The position numbers and the translations under genes are program-made. Under the pieces are notes generated by a model. It made no database searches. It had not been told where the DNA came from and saw only the letters and a list, made by a program, of their open reading frames with translations. From JAAZBW01 sp035647855 (GTDB taxonomy: Bacteria > Actinomycetota > Actinomycetes > Actinomycetales > Actinomycetaceae), in the NCBI GenBank assembly GCA_035647855.1, contig DASRMP010000013.1, forward strand, positions 1-64,000: 64,000 bases of DNA, in the 5' to 3' direction. This document shows, in pieces, positions 50,821-60,144 of this stretch (positions are counted from its first letter, which is position 1; each line of letters starts with the position of its first letter).

Positions 50821-51293
50821 CCGCCGGGCGATTCGGCGCCGGCCAGAAGCCGCATCGGACGGTGGCTCGTCCTGACGTCACCGTGGTCCTCGCTCTCGTC
50901 CGGGCGGCGATCCGTTCGGGTGTTGCCATCCCGAGGGCCCTCCAGGCGGCTGGGGACGCGCTGGAATCGCCGGGACTTCGCCGCGCCGGGACCCTGTTGC
51001 TGCTCGGTGCGCCGTGGGACGAGGCATGGGGAGGCACTGCTCCGGGTTCGGCGGAGGAGATCGTGGCCCGGGCACTCGAACCGGCATGGACCGACGGCGC
51101 GGACCCCATTCCGCTCCTCGAACGTGCCGCCGCGTCCTGGCAGTCGCGGCGCGACCGCAGGGCCCGGGAGGCCGCAGCGCGCTTGGGAGTCCGGCTGGTC
51201 CTGCCGCTGGGCACCTGCTATCTGCCGGCGTTTGTGCTGGTCGGCGTCATACCCATCGTGCTCGCCACCGGCGGCGCGGTCGTGATGCCGTGA
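50817..51293 (+). CDS. tadC: Tad inner-membrane protein TadC-like
   Basis: A 158-residue protein that begins hydrophilic (MTAGRFGAGQKPHR) and has a T2SSF-like helix set (VLALVRAAIRSGVAIPRALQ), then one or two C-terminal helices (LPAFVLVGVIPIVLATGGAV). It pairs with TadB at the membrane. It overlaps the preceding stop as ATGA. The next gene is 136 bases away, so flp may have its own ribosome site or promoter. Confidence 0.82.
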   Translation: MTAGRFGAGQKPHRTVARPDVTVVLALVRAAIRSGVAIPRALQAAGDALESPGLRRAGTLLLLGAPWDEAWGGTAPGSAEEIVARALEPAWTDGADPIPLLERAAASWQSRRDRRAREAAARLGVRLVLPLGTCYLPAFVLVGVIPIVLATGGAVVMP

Positions 51294-51429
51294 GACCGCG
51301 CGTTCATCCACAGGGCAACGTGACCGTCAGGTGATCCACCAATTCGGACCCCGCCGGCCCAACGGGCCCCGCCGGAGGCGAGTCTGGGACCGGACGTTCG
51401 AAGAACGGCGTCCGGGAAGGAGTACACGC

Positions 51430-51642
51430 ATGTCCATTCGTCACTTCAGCAGGCGAGTTTCGGCGGCACTGGCGGTGCGCCTGTCGCACCTCCGTGAGCG
51501 CGAGGAGGGGATGGTCTCGGCCGAGTATGCGGTGGGAATCCTCGCAGCCGTGGCCTTCGCGCTCCTGCTGCTCGCCGTCGTGAAATCTGGGGCCGTGAAG
51601 GAGGCCCTCACGGGCATGGTCGTGGGCGGGCTGACGGTGTGA
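51430..51642 (+). CDS. flp: Flp-type pilin (DUF4244)
   Basis: A 70-residue pilin precursor. After a basic leader, MVSAEYAVGILAAVAFALLL gives the Flp-like cleavage region (glutamate at +5) and the long hydrophobic helix. AAGGAG stands eight bases before the ATG at 51430. It corresponds to Rv3656c of M. tuberculosis. The prepilin peptidase is not encoded in this window. The stop overlaps the next gene. Confidence 0.88.
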   Translation: MSIRHFSRRVSAALAVRLSHLREREEGMVSAEYAVGILAAVAFALLLLAVVKSGAVKEALTGMVVGGLTV

Positions 51643-51992
51643 CCAACCGTCTCCGGAGCCGCGGCGAGGGTGGGTTCGCGACCGTCGAGTTCGCGCTCAC
51701 CCTCCCCGCGGTGGTGCTCGTCCTCGGGCTCTGCCTCGCGGTGCTCGCCGCAGCTGGGACACAACTCCGCGCAGGCGACGCGGCACGCGCCGCCGTGCGC
51801 GAGGTCGCAATCGGCGCGCCCGCCGGGCGTGTCGCGGCAGTCGTCGAGCAACTGGCGGGTCCTGCGGCGCAGGTGACGGTCGCGAACCGGGGCGAGTTCA
51901 TCGTCGCTACGGTGACCGTCCCTCTTCCGGCGCTCGGAGAATGGGGTGATTTCGATGCAGTGGCGGAAGCGGTGGCGATCCCTGAGCAGTGA
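51639..51992 (+). CDS. tadE: TadE-family pseudopilin
   Basis: A 117-residue protein: short basic start, then EGGFATVEFALTLPAVVLVL, the TadE hydrophobic helix with its conserved Glu, and a beta-rich remainder (QVTVANRGEFIVATVTVPLP). The start is a GTG at 51639 overlapping the flp stop. Confidence 0.88.
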   Translation: MTNRLRSRGEGGFATVEFALTLPAVVLVLGLCLAVLAAAGTQLRAGDAARAAVREVAIGAPAGRVAAVVEQLAGPAAQVTVANRGEFIVATVTVPLPALGEWGDFDAVAEAVAIPEQ

Positions 51993-52329
51993 GAGTGGCT
52001 CGGCGAGCGTCACCGCGCTCGCCACGATCGCGGCGATGATCGTGGTGCTGTCCGGGTTGCTGCTCGTCGCGGGAGTCATGGGAGCGCGCGGAATGGCTCA
52101 GACCGCCGCGGACCTCGGTGCGCTCGCAGGGGCGCGGGTTCACGCCGACGGCACGGGCGATCCCTGCGTTCAGGCCCGCGCCGTCGTCGAGGCGAACGGC
52201 GGGAGACTGCAACTCTGTGGGGCCTCGGGCGCCGATGTCATCGTGGTCGTGGGAGTCGACGTCAGATGGAAGGGCAGGCCGACCGGGCTCACGGCATCCG
52301 CGTCCGCCCGGGCGGGACCCTCGCCGTGA
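51946..52329 (+). CDS. TadE-like protein of the helicase/secretion neighbourhood
   Basis: A 127-residue protein similar to Rv3654c. The helix SVTALATIAAMIVVLSGLLL is followed by a small extracellular domain with two cysteines (DPCVQAR and LQLCGA) that could form a disulfide. I start at the GTG at 51946, which has GGAG six bases upstream, overlapping tadE; an ATG at 51955 is possible. It closes the Tad operon and converges on hppA, 20 bases away. Confidence 0.82.
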   Translation: MISMQWRKRWRSLSSESGSASVTALATIAAMIVVLSGLLLVAGVMGARGMAQTAADLGALAGARVHADGTGDPCVQARAVVEANGGRLQLCGASGADVIVVVGVDVRWKGRPTGLTASASARAGPSP

Positions 52330-52349
52330 CGGCGGCGCCGGGCAGCACC

Positions 52350-54650
52350 TCAGAGCACCGAGAGCGGCGAGTCGGCACCGGTTGTGGCATCGTGTTTGAC
52401 GGCCCTGACGCGGGAGGCGATGATCGCGCCGAAGGCGATGGCCGCCGCCACGCTCGCGACCGCGATGCGGAGGGGGTGGGAGGCTCCCGGGGCTTCGGAC
52501 ATGATGATGACCGCCGGGGCGATCAGAACGGCAACCAGGTTCATGACCTTGAGAAGCGGGTTGATGGCGGGGCCGGCGGTGTCCTTGAACGGGTCGCCGA
52601 CTGTGTCTCCCACGATGGCCGCCTCGTGGGCGCGAGAGCCCTTGCCGCCGAACTCCCCGTCCTCGACGATCTTCTTGGCGTTGTCCCAGGTGCCCCCAGA
52701 GTTGGTAAGGAACACCGCCAAGAGCACGCCGCTTGCGATCGCTCCGCCGAGGAATCCGGCGAGCGGCCCGACACCCAGGCCGAAGCCCACGGCGATCGGC
52801 GCGAATGCCGCGATGAGACCGGGAGTGGCGAGCTCCTCCAATGACTGCCGTGTGCAGATATCCACGACCCTGCCGTAATCCGGCCGGCTGGTGCCGTCCA
52901 TGATTCCCGGGATCTCACGGAACTGCCTGCGCACCTCGAACACGATGGTGCTGGCCGCGCGCGTGACGGCGTCGATGGCGAAACCGGAGAACAGGAAAAC
53001 GGTGGCGGCGCCGAGGATTGCGCCGACCAGTGTCACCGGCGAGGCGATGGAGTAGTCGGCCATGGCGGCCACGAAGGCATCGCCGTAGGCGTTCGCGACG
53101 CCGCCGAGGGCGGCGCGGGCCTGGAGGACCGCGTCGTTGTAGGCACCGAAGAGGGCGGTCGCGGCGAGGACGGCGGTCGCGATCGCGATTCCCTTGGTGA
53201 TGGCCTTGGTGGTGTTGCCGGCCGCGTCGAGTTCGGCGAGGACGTCGGCGCCTGCGGCGTCGACGTCGCCGGACATCTCGGCGATGCCCTGGGCGTTGTC
53301 GGACACAGGGCCGAACGTGTCCATGGCGACGATGACTCCGACCGTGGTCAGGAGGCCGCAGCCCGCGAGGGCCACCAGGAAGAGAGCGAGCCAGATCGAG
53401 CCGCCCGAGATCAGGAAAGCGGCCGCGATCGCGGCGGCGATGATGCCGGCGGTGTAGACGGCGGACTCGAACCCGACTCCGATCCCTGCGAGCACCACGG
53501 TTGCCGCGCCGGTACGGGTCCGCGAGGCGACGTGCCACGTGGGACGCGAGTGCGTGCCGGTGAAGTAGCCGGTCAGCCAGAGGATGACGCCGGCGAGGAC
53601 GACGCCGATGGCCACCGCCGCCGCCGAGAGGATGCGGGGGTCACCGGTGTGGGCGGCGACGACGTCGCTGACGCCGGAGAGCCCGGCGAAGGAATCCGGG
53701 AGGTAGACGAACGCCGCCACGGCGGACAGAACCAGTCCGATCACGGCGGAGAGGTAGAACCCACGATTGATGGCTTTCAGGCTGCTTTCTCCGGGGCGGG
53801 CGCGGGTGATGAACACGCCGAGAACGGCCACGATCGCGCCGACGGCTGTGACGATCAGCGGAAACACGAGTCCCTGCTCGCCGAAGGCGGCCTTCCCGAG
53901 GATCAGCGACGCGACCAGGGTGACGGCGTAGGACTCGAAGAGATCCGCGGCCATGCCGGCGCAGTCGCCGACGTTGTCGCCGACATTGTCAGCGATCGTG
54001 GCGGCGTTGCGCGGGTCATCCTCGGGGATGCCGACCTCCACCTTTCCGACGAGGTCCGCGCCGACGTCGGCTGCCTTTGTGAAGATCCCGCCTCCGACCC
54101 GCATGAACATCGCGAGCAGCGCGGCGCCGAAGCCGAAGCCCTCGAGGACCAGCGGCGCGTGCTCGCGGTACAGCAGCACCGTCAGTGCCGCCCCGAGCAG
54201 TCCGAGCCCCACCACGGACATTCCGACCACCCCACCCGTGCGGAACGCGATCGACGCACCGATCGGGGCACCTCCGGGATGCCGCGCCGCCGCCGCGACG
54301 CGGACGTTCGCGCGGACGGCGAGCCACATGCCTAGGTACCCGATGGCGGCCGAGAATGCCGCACCGACGAGGAACGCGATCGAACGGCCGATCTTGATCG
54401 GGAGGTCGCCGGGAAGGATGAGGAGCAGCCCGAACACGACGACCGCGAACACGATCAGGGTGCGGAACTGGCGACTCAGATACGCCTTGGCGCCTTCCTG
54501 GATGGCGCCTGCGATCTCCTGCATTCTCTCCGTGCCCGCAGGTGCCGTGAGCACGCTCCTGCGAAGGACGAACGCGACCATGAGGGCAGCGACACCGACG
54601 GCGGCGATGACGGCGACGATGACGAGACTCGGGGTGCCGAGTGTGACCAC
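52350..54650 (-). CDS. hppA: Proton-pumping membrane pyrophosphatase
   Basis: A 766-residue, sixteen-helix pump that couples pyrophosphate hydrolysis to proton export. The catalytic motif DVGADLVGKVE and the IADNVGDNVGDCAGMAADL block are intact, as is AIVGDTVGDPFKDTAGPA. The GNTTKA sequence has lysine at the position that marks potassium-independent enzymes. The start is a GTG at 54650 with GGAGG upstream. The gene stands alone between the Tad operon and nrdG. Confidence 0.96.
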   Translation of the reverse strand: MVTLGTPSLVIVAVIAAVGVAALMVAFVLRRSVLTAPAGTERMQEIAGAIQEGAKAYLSRQFRTLIVFAVVVFGLLLILPGDLPIKIGRSIAFLVGAAFSAAIGYLGMWLAVRANVRVAAAARHPGGAPIGASIAFRTGGVVGMSVVGLGLLGAALTVLLYREHAPLVLEGFGFGAALLAMFMRVGGGIFTKAADVGADLVGKVEVGIPEDDPRNAATIADNVGDNVGDCAGMAADLFESYAVTLVASLILGKAAFGEQGLVFPLIVTAVGAIVAVLGVFITRARPGESSLKAINRGFYLSAVIGLVLSAVAAFVYLPDSFAGLSGVSDVVAAHTGDPRILSAAAVAIGVVLAGVILWLTGYFTGTHSRPTWHVASRTRTGAATVVLAGIGVGFESAVYTAGIIAAAIAAAFLISGGSIWLALFLVALAGCGLLTTVGVIVAMDTFGPVSDNAQGIAEMSGDVDAAGADVLAELDAAGNTTKAITKGIAIATAVLAATALFGAYNDAVLQARAALGGVANAYGDAFVAAMADYSIASPVTLVGAILGAATVFLFSGFAIDAVTRAASTIVFEVRRQFREIPGIMDGTSRPDYGRVVDICTRQSLEELATPGLIAAFAPIAVGFGLGVGPLAGFLGGAIASGVLLAVFLTNSGGTWDNAKKIVEDGEFGGKGSRAHEAAIVGDTVGDPFKDTAGPAINPLLKVMNLVAVLIAPAVIIMSEAPGASHPLRIAVASVAAAIAFGAIIASRVRAVKHDATTGADSPLSVL

Positions 54651-54787
54651 GCTTCCTCCAGAGACGACTTCGGCCCATGGTGTGTGCCGCGCGGGCGGCG
54701 AGGGGTGTGCGTCATCGTATAGTCCGGCGTTCGCCGCCGCAGCCCAAGAAGGCCCGAGAACGGGACAACCACAGCTGATAAGCGGGA

Positions 54788-55543
54788 CTACCGCGCGATG
54801 AACGACTCCCAGCCGAGCGAATCGATCTGATCGGTGAGGCGCGTGAATTCAGCCCGCCATGCCTCGCGGTCCCACGATTCCGCCTGCACGCGGAAAGCCT
54901 GGCGAGTCCCGTCGGTGCGGGCGTTCTGCAGCGCGAAAGACGACGAGCCCGCAGCGTGAACTCGCCGTGCGATCTCGACGGCATGCGCTGCCTGCGGGGA
55001 GCCGGGATGGACCGTGAGGCGCACCTCGTGATCCACACCCGCTTCGAGCAGGACGCGGAGTGACTCCCACGCCTTGGCACCGCCCGCCGCCGCCCCGGCG
55101 GCGATTCCGTAGTGCTCGGGGAGCGCCTTGATGTCGAGGCCTGCCCAGTCGACCAGCGGGAGCACCTCGGCGAGCCGGCGCGGATAGGCACCCGCGGTGT
55201 GAAGTCCCACCTCGAATCCGAGGTCCCGCACCTCGGCCATCGCAGGGCCGAGGGCGGCCTGCCGGGTGGCCTCGCCGCCGGAGAACACGACGGCGTCGAG
55301 CAGGCGCTGCCGCCGTCGCAGCAGCGCCATCACGTCCAGCCAGTCGACGAGTCCGGGCATCTCGTTGCTCCGAAGTTCGGGGTTCTGGCAGTACCCGCAA
55401 TCCCAGGGGCATCCCTGGCAGAACACGACGGCGGAGAGCCGGCCTGGCCAATCGAGCGTCGAGAGCGGGACGAGGCCCGCGATCTGGAGCTCTGCCGCCC
55501 GGGCGGCGGCCGGGACCAGGCCTGCTCCCGCCGTCGCCGTCAT
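54788..55543 (-). CDS. nrdG: Anaerobic ribonucleotide reductase activating protein
   Basis: A 251-residue radical-SAM enzyme that installs the glycyl radical in NrdD. The cluster motif is CPWDCGYC (CxxxCxxC); FSGGEATRQ and the GLHTAGAYP stretch fit the activase family. The start at 55543 overlaps the nrdD stop by one base (TGATG), with CCTCC-free sequence but coupled translation. The frame stays open upstream within nrdD, but that part is not homologous. Confidence 0.92.
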   Translation of the reverse strand: MTATAGAGLVPAAARAAELQIAGLVPLSTLDWPGRLSAVVFCQGCPWDCGYCQNPELRSNEMPGLVDWLDVMALLRRRQRLLDAVVFSGGEATRQAALGPAMAEVRDLGFEVGLHTAGAYPRRLAEVLPLVDWAGLDIKALPEHYGIAAGAAAGGAKAWESLRVLLEAGVDHEVRLTVHPGSPQAAHAVEIARRVHAAGSSSFALQNARTDGTRQAFRVQAESWDREAWRAEFTRLTDQIDSLGWESFIAR

Positions 55544-57438
55544 CAGGAGGCCTTGACGGCCGCAGCGGGATGCTTCGGCACGATCGGGCCGTGGGCGTCG
55601 GCAGCTGACTCGGTGAAGGACACGCGCTCGGCGTACTCGCCCTTCTTGCCGATGTTGAACGACTGCACCGGCCGGAAGTAGCCCATCACGCGCGTCCATA
55701 CCTCGCATGCGACCTCGCGGCCCTTCTCTGCGCAGGTCGGGCAGGTGAAGTGCTCACCGGAGAGGTAGCCGTGCGTGGGGCAGATGGAGAAGGTGGGCGT
55801 GATCGTGATGTAGGGCAAGCGGAAGTTCTCCAGCGAGCGCTTCACGAGTTGCTTGCAGGCCTCGGTCGAGGAAATCTTCTCCGGCATGTAGAGGTGCAGC
55901 ACGGTGCCACCGGTGTACTTCGACTGCAGTTCCTCCTGGCGTTCGAGGGCCTCGAACGGATCGTCGGTGAAGGCGACCGGCAGCATCGAGGAGTTCGTGT
56001 AGTACGGGTTCGACTCGGTGCCGGCCTGCAGGATCCCGGGGAAGCGCTTGCGGTCCTCCTTCGCGAAGCGGTAGGTGGTCCCCTCTGCGGGCGTGGCCTC
56101 CAGGTTGTACAGGTGGCCCGTCTCCTCCTGGAATTCGATCATGCGGTCACGCACGTGGTCGAGCAGCCTGACTGCCATCTCGTGACCGCGCGGGTCCGCG
56201 ATGTCGAACTCGTCGAGGCTGAAGTTGCGGACCATCTCGTTGACGCCGTTCACGCCGATGGTCGAGAAGTGGTTCTCCAACGTGCCCAGGTAGCGCTTGG
56301 TGTAGGGGAACAACCCGTCGTCGATGTGGTGCTGGATGACGGTGCGCTTCTTCTCGAGGGTGTCCTTCGCCGTATCGAGAAGTTGGTCGATCCGGGCGAT
56401 CATGCCGTCCCAGTTGTGGGCGTACACGTAGCCGAGGCGGGCGCAGTTGATGGTGACCACGCCCACCGAACCGGTCAGTTCCGCGGAGCCGAACAGTCCG
56501 TTGCCGCGCTTGAGGAGCTCGCGCAGGTCCAGTTGGAGGCGGCAGCACATGGAGCGGATCATGCCCGGGTCGAGATCGGAGTTGAGGAAGTTCTGGAAGT
56601 AGGGGAGTCCGTACTTCGCCGTCATGGTGAAGAGTAGGTCGGCGAGCTCCGAGTCCCACGGAAAGTCCTCCGTGATGTTGTACGTGGGGATCGGGAAGGT
56701 GAAGACACGGCCATCGGCGTCTCCCTCGGTCATGACCTCCATGTAGGCACGGTTGATCATGTCCATCTCGGCCTGGAGATCGCCGTAGGTGAAGTCGCAG
56801 AGCTCGTCCCCGATGAGCGGCTGGTTGTCCCGGATGTCCTCAGGACAGACCAGATCGAACGTCAGGTTCGTGAACGGGGTCTGGGTTCCCCAGCGGCTCG
56901 GCACGTTGAGGTTGAAGATCAGTTCCTGCATGGACTGCTTGACCTGGCTGTACGTCATGCTGTCGAGCCGGATGTACGGGGCCATGTACGTGTCGAACGA
57001 GGAGAACGCCTGGGCGCCCGCCCATTCGTTCTGCAGGGTGCCGAGGAAGTTGACGATCTGCCCCACGGCGGAGGAGAAGTGCTTGGGCGGCGCCGCCGCG
57101 ATCGCGCCCGGGACACCGTTGAAGCCCTCCTCGAGGAGACGCCGGAGAGACCAGCCGGCGCAGTAGCCCGAGAACATGTCCAGATCGTGGATGTGGAGGT
57201 CACCCTCGCGGTGCGCGGCGTCTGCCTCCGGTCCGTACACCTGGGTGAGCCAGTAGTTGGCGATGATCTTGCCGGACGTGTTGAGGATCATCCCGCCGAG
57301 GGAGTAGCCCTGGTTCGCGTTCGCGTTGACGCGCCAGTCCGAACGAGAGAGGTACTCGTCTATGGTGCCGACGGCGTCAACCATCACCTTGCGAGGTTCG
57401 TGGCTCTGCATGTGATCAGGCTGCTGATGGGCGGTCAT
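55543..57438 (-). CDS. nrdD: Anaerobic ribonucleoside-triphosphate reductase (class III)
   Basis: A 631-residue glycyl-radical enzyme making dNTPs without oxygen. Recognisable parts are NANANQGYSLGGMILN near the start, DLHIHDLDMFSGYCAGWSL, and INCARLGYVY. The C-terminal zinc region has CPTHGYLSG and TCPTC, and the radical glycine should be in RVMGYFRPV. About 40 residues precede the catalytic domain and I see no N-terminal ATP-cone, so allosteric control may differ from E. coli NrdD (712 residues). GGAAGGGG precedes the ATG. Two NrdR boxes lie upstream. Confidence 0.95.
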   Translation of the reverse strand: MTAHQQPDHMQSHEPRKVMVDAVGTIDEYLSRSDWRVNANANQGYSLGGMILNTSGKIIANYWLTQVYGPEADAAHREGDLHIHDLDMFSGYCAGWSLRRLLEEGFNGVPGAIAAAPPKHFSSAVGQIVNFLGTLQNEWAGAQAFSSFDTYMAPYIRLDSMTYSQVKQSMQELIFNLNVPSRWGTQTPFTNLTFDLVCPEDIRDNQPLIGDELCDFTYGDLQAEMDMINRAYMEVMTEGDADGRVFTFPIPTYNITEDFPWDSELADLLFTMTAKYGLPYFQNFLNSDLDPGMIRSMCCRLQLDLRELLKRGNGLFGSAELTGSVGVVTINCARLGYVYAHNWDGMIARIDQLLDTAKDTLEKKRTVIQHHIDDGLFPYTKRYLGTLENHFSTIGVNGVNEMVRNFSLDEFDIADPRGHEMAVRLLDHVRDRMIEFQEETGHLYNLEATPAEGTTYRFAKEDRKRFPGILQAGTESNPYYTNSSMLPVAFTDDPFEALERQEELQSKYTGGTVLHLYMPEKISSTEACKQLVKRSLENFRLPYITITPTFSICPTHGYLSGEHFTCPTCAEKGREVACEVWTRVMGYFRPVQSFNIGKKGEYAERVSFTESAADAHGPIVPKHPAAAVKAS

Positions 57439-57500
57439 CTTCGGGCCCCTTCCTTCGAACTACAGTTTAAGTGGCGAATGACAGAGACCCTAGGGCGGAA

Positions 57501-57548
57501 CCCCTACATGTTGTGGTTGCGACACTCGCGACACGCTAGATGTTGTGG
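57501..57548 (-). promoter_or_regulatory. Pair of NrdR boxes
   Basis: CCCCTACATGTTGTGG (57501-57516) and ACGCTAGATGTTGTGG (57533-57548) each match the NrdR-box consensus at most conserved positions and start 32 bases apart, three helical turns, the usual spacing. They should repress nrdDG when dNTP levels are high. The second box lies about 70 bases before the divergent helicase gene. Confidence 0.75.
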
Positions 57549-57614
57549 TTGATCCGTAAAGGAGTTCCGACGCCCAGGACTTTGGTCCTAACTGCCTGCC
57601 GCCGCCGTGCGACC

Positions 57615-60119
57615 ATGGAAGGCGTGCCAGCCACGCCCGATCGTGCGGGCTCCGACGGCCCCGGAGCCCGCACCGCCCGCGCGCTCGACCTCATTCTCGC
57701 CGAGGGCTCGCTCGACGGCCGCCTGCTGCACGTCGAGCGCATGGCTCCGCGCCCCGCCGTCACGGCGGACTGGCCGCAGTGGGCGGACGCCGATCTCGTG
57801 GCCGGCTACCGCCGCCTCGGCGTCGCCCGCCCGTGGCGCCACCAGACCGAGGCCGCCGACGCGCTCCACGCCGGTCGCCACACCGTCATTTCCACCGGTA
57901 CCGGCTCCGGAAAGTCGCTGCCCGCATGGCTCGCCGCCGTCTCCGCCATCCGCTCCGGCGACGTCACCGCCGCCACACCACACGCCGGGTCCATCTCGCG
58001 CTACCGGCGCAGGCCCACCACCCTCTACCTGGCGCCCACCAAGGCCCTCGCCCAGGATCAACTCGCCTCGCTGACCGCCCTCCTCCAGGCCGCGCACCTG
58101 TCCGACGTCCGCGTCGCCGCCGCCGACGGTGACACCCCCTTCACCGAGCGCGACTGGGCGCGGGATCACGCGGACATCGTGCTCTCCAACCCGGACTTCC
58201 TGCACTTCACCCTCCTGCCGCAGCACGCACGCTGGGCGAGGCTTCTGCGCGGACTCACCCACATCGTCGTCGACGAACTGCACGCCTACCGCGGCGTCAC
58301 CGGTGCGCACGTGGCGCTCGTTCTGCGCCGGCTGCTCCGGCTCGCGTGGCACGCCGGGGCGCGTCCCACCGTCCTCACCATGTCCGCGACGGCGGCCGAG
58401 CCCGCCCAGACCGCGGCCCGCCTCATCGGGGTGAGCCCCGACGACGTCGTCGCCGTCACCGAGGACAGCTCGCCATCCGGTGCGCGCGCGATCGCGCTGT
58501 GGCAGGGAAGCACCGCTACACGCGGCGAGGACGCCTTCGCCGTCGTCGACGACGACCCGTGGGCGATCCCGCCACCGGAGGACGAGCCGGCTCCCGTCGC
58601 GAAGACCGCGCGCCGCGCCGCGACGACCGAGGCCGCCCACCTGCTCGCGGACCTTGTCGCGATCGGGACGCGCACGCTGGCGTTCGTGCGCTCACGGGCA
58701 TCCGCCGAGTACGTGGCAGGAAAGGCTCGCGAGGACCTCGCCGAGACGTTCCCTACCGCCGTGGAGAAGGTGGGCTCGTACCGCGGCGGGTACCTGCCCG
58801 AGGAACGCCGCGAGATCGAGCGGCAGCTCCGCGAGGGCGAGATTCTGGGCCTCGCGTCCACCAACGCGCTCGAACTCGGCATCGATGTTTCCGGCCTCGA
58901 CGCGGTTCTCATCGCCGGTTGGCCGGGTTCGCGCGCTTCGTTGTGGCAGCAGGCGGGCCGCTCGGGCAGGGCGGGCTCGGACGGCGTCGCCGTGTTCATC
59001 GCCTCCGACGATCCCCTCGACACCTACCTCGTCCACCACCCGGATGACGTGTTCGGGGAGCCCGTCGAGGCGACGATGTTCGACCCATCCAACCCCTACG
59101 TGCTAGGCCCCCACCTCTGCGCGGCCGCCTCCGAGTTGCCGATCACGGAAGACGATTTCGGACTCTTCGGGATCAAGAGCCCGGAGATCCTCGACGCGCT
59201 CTGCAGGCGCCAACTCCTGCGGCGGCGGCCCACCGGCTGGTACTGGAACATCGCGATCGGTGCCACGCCGCAGTCGCTGACGGACCTCCGCGGCAGCGGC
59301 GGCGGCGAGACGCAGGTGGTCGAGGCACTCACCGGCGCGGTCATCGGCACCGTCTCCGCCGGCAACGCCGATACCACCGTTCACCCAGGCGCGGTCTATA
59401 CGCATCAGGGCCGGGTATACGTCGTCGAGGACCTGGAGGAGCACGTCGCGCTCGTGCGACACGTGGACCCCGGCTACCGCACGCGGACGCGCTCCGAGTC
59501 GGCCGTGCGGATTCTCGAGACCGAGCGATCGGCCACCTGGGAGGTCGCATCCGAGGGCTCTGACGACACCGGAGTCATCCCCGTGACCTGGGGCTTCGGC
59601 AAGGTTGAGGTGACAGCGCAGGTGACCGGGTACGATCGCCTGCTGCCGCCGGCGATGGAGATCGTCGGCCACTACGGCCTCGCCATGGAGGAGCGCATCC
59701 TGCCCACGAAGGCGGTGTGGTGGACGCTTCCGCTCGATGCGTGCCGCGCCGCGGGTCTCGACGGCGACATCCTTCCCGGCGCCCTCCACGCCGCGGAGCA
59801 CGCCTCGATCGGGCTCCTGCCGCTGCTCGCGACCTGCGACCGCTGGGACATCGGCGGGCTCTCGATCGAGAATCATCCGGACACGGGTGCGCCCGCGGTC
59901 TTCGTCTACGACGGCTATCCCGGCGGCGCGGGCTTCGCCGAGCGCGGTTTCGGCGTGGCGCGGCGTTGGCTCGAAGCCACGCTCGATGTCGTCCGGACCT
60001 GCCCCTGCGACGACGGCTGCCCCTCCTGCATCCAGTCTCCGAAGTGCGGGACGGGGAACTCGCCTCTGCACAAGCGGGGTGCCGTGGCACTGCTGCGGCT
60101 CGTGCTCGGGGCGCCGTGA
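57615..60119 (+). CDS. DEAH-box helicase with C-terminal DUF1998/MrfA-type Cys cluster
   Basis: An 834-residue SF2 helicase of the helicase/secretion-neighbourhood family (like Rv3649). The first RecA lobe has STGTGSGKSLPAWL, APTKALAQDQ, VVDELHAYRG and LTMSATAAEP; the second has GLASTNALELGIDVSGLD and QQAGRSGRAG. The C-terminal DUF1998 region ends in CPCDDGCPSCIQSPKCG, the four-cysteine cluster of MrfA-like repair helicases. The ATG at 57615 lacks a clear ribosome site. In mycobacteria the orthologue lies near the Tad genes; here hppA and nrdDG separate them. Confidence 0.9.
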   Translation: MEGVPATPDRAGSDGPGARTARALDLILAEGSLDGRLLHVERMAPRPAVTADWPQWADADLVAGYRRLGVARPWRHQTEAADALHAGRHTVISTGTGSGKSLPAWLAAVSAIRSGDVTAATPHAGSISRYRRRPTTLYLAPTKALAQDQLASLTALLQAAHLSDVRVAAADGDTPFTERDWARDHADIVLSNPDFLHFTLLPQHARWARLLRGLTHIVVDELHAYRGVTGAHVALVLRRLLRLAWHAGARPTVLTMSATAAEPAQTAARLIGVSPDDVVAVTEDSSPSGARAIALWQGSTATRGEDAFAVVDDDPWAIPPPEDEPAPVAKTARRAATTEAAHLLADLVAIGTRTLAFVRSRASAEYVAGKAREDLAETFPTAVEKVGSYRGGYLPEERREIERQLREGEILGLASTNALELGIDVSGLDAVLIAGWPGSRASLWQQAGRSGRAGSDGVAVFIASDDPLDTYLVHHPDDVFGEPVEATMFDPSNPYVLGPHLCAAASELPITEDDFGLFGIKSPEILDALCRRQLLRRRPTGWYWNIAIGATPQSLTDLRGSGGGETQVVEALTGAVIGTVSAGNADTTVHPGAVYTHQGRVYVVEDLEEHVALVRHVDPGYRTRTRSESAVRILETERSATWEVASEGSDDTGVIPVTWGFGKVEVTAQVTGYDRLLPPAMEIVGHYGLAMEERILPTKAVWWTLPLDACRAAGLDGDILPGALHAAEHASIGLLPLLATCDRWDIGGLSIENHPDTGAPAVFVYDGYPGGAGFAERGFGVARRWLEATLDVVRTCPCDDGCPSCIQSPKCGTGNSPLHKRGAVALLRLVLGAP

Positions 60120-60144
60120 TGCGGCGGCGGGAAACCGTTCCCGA

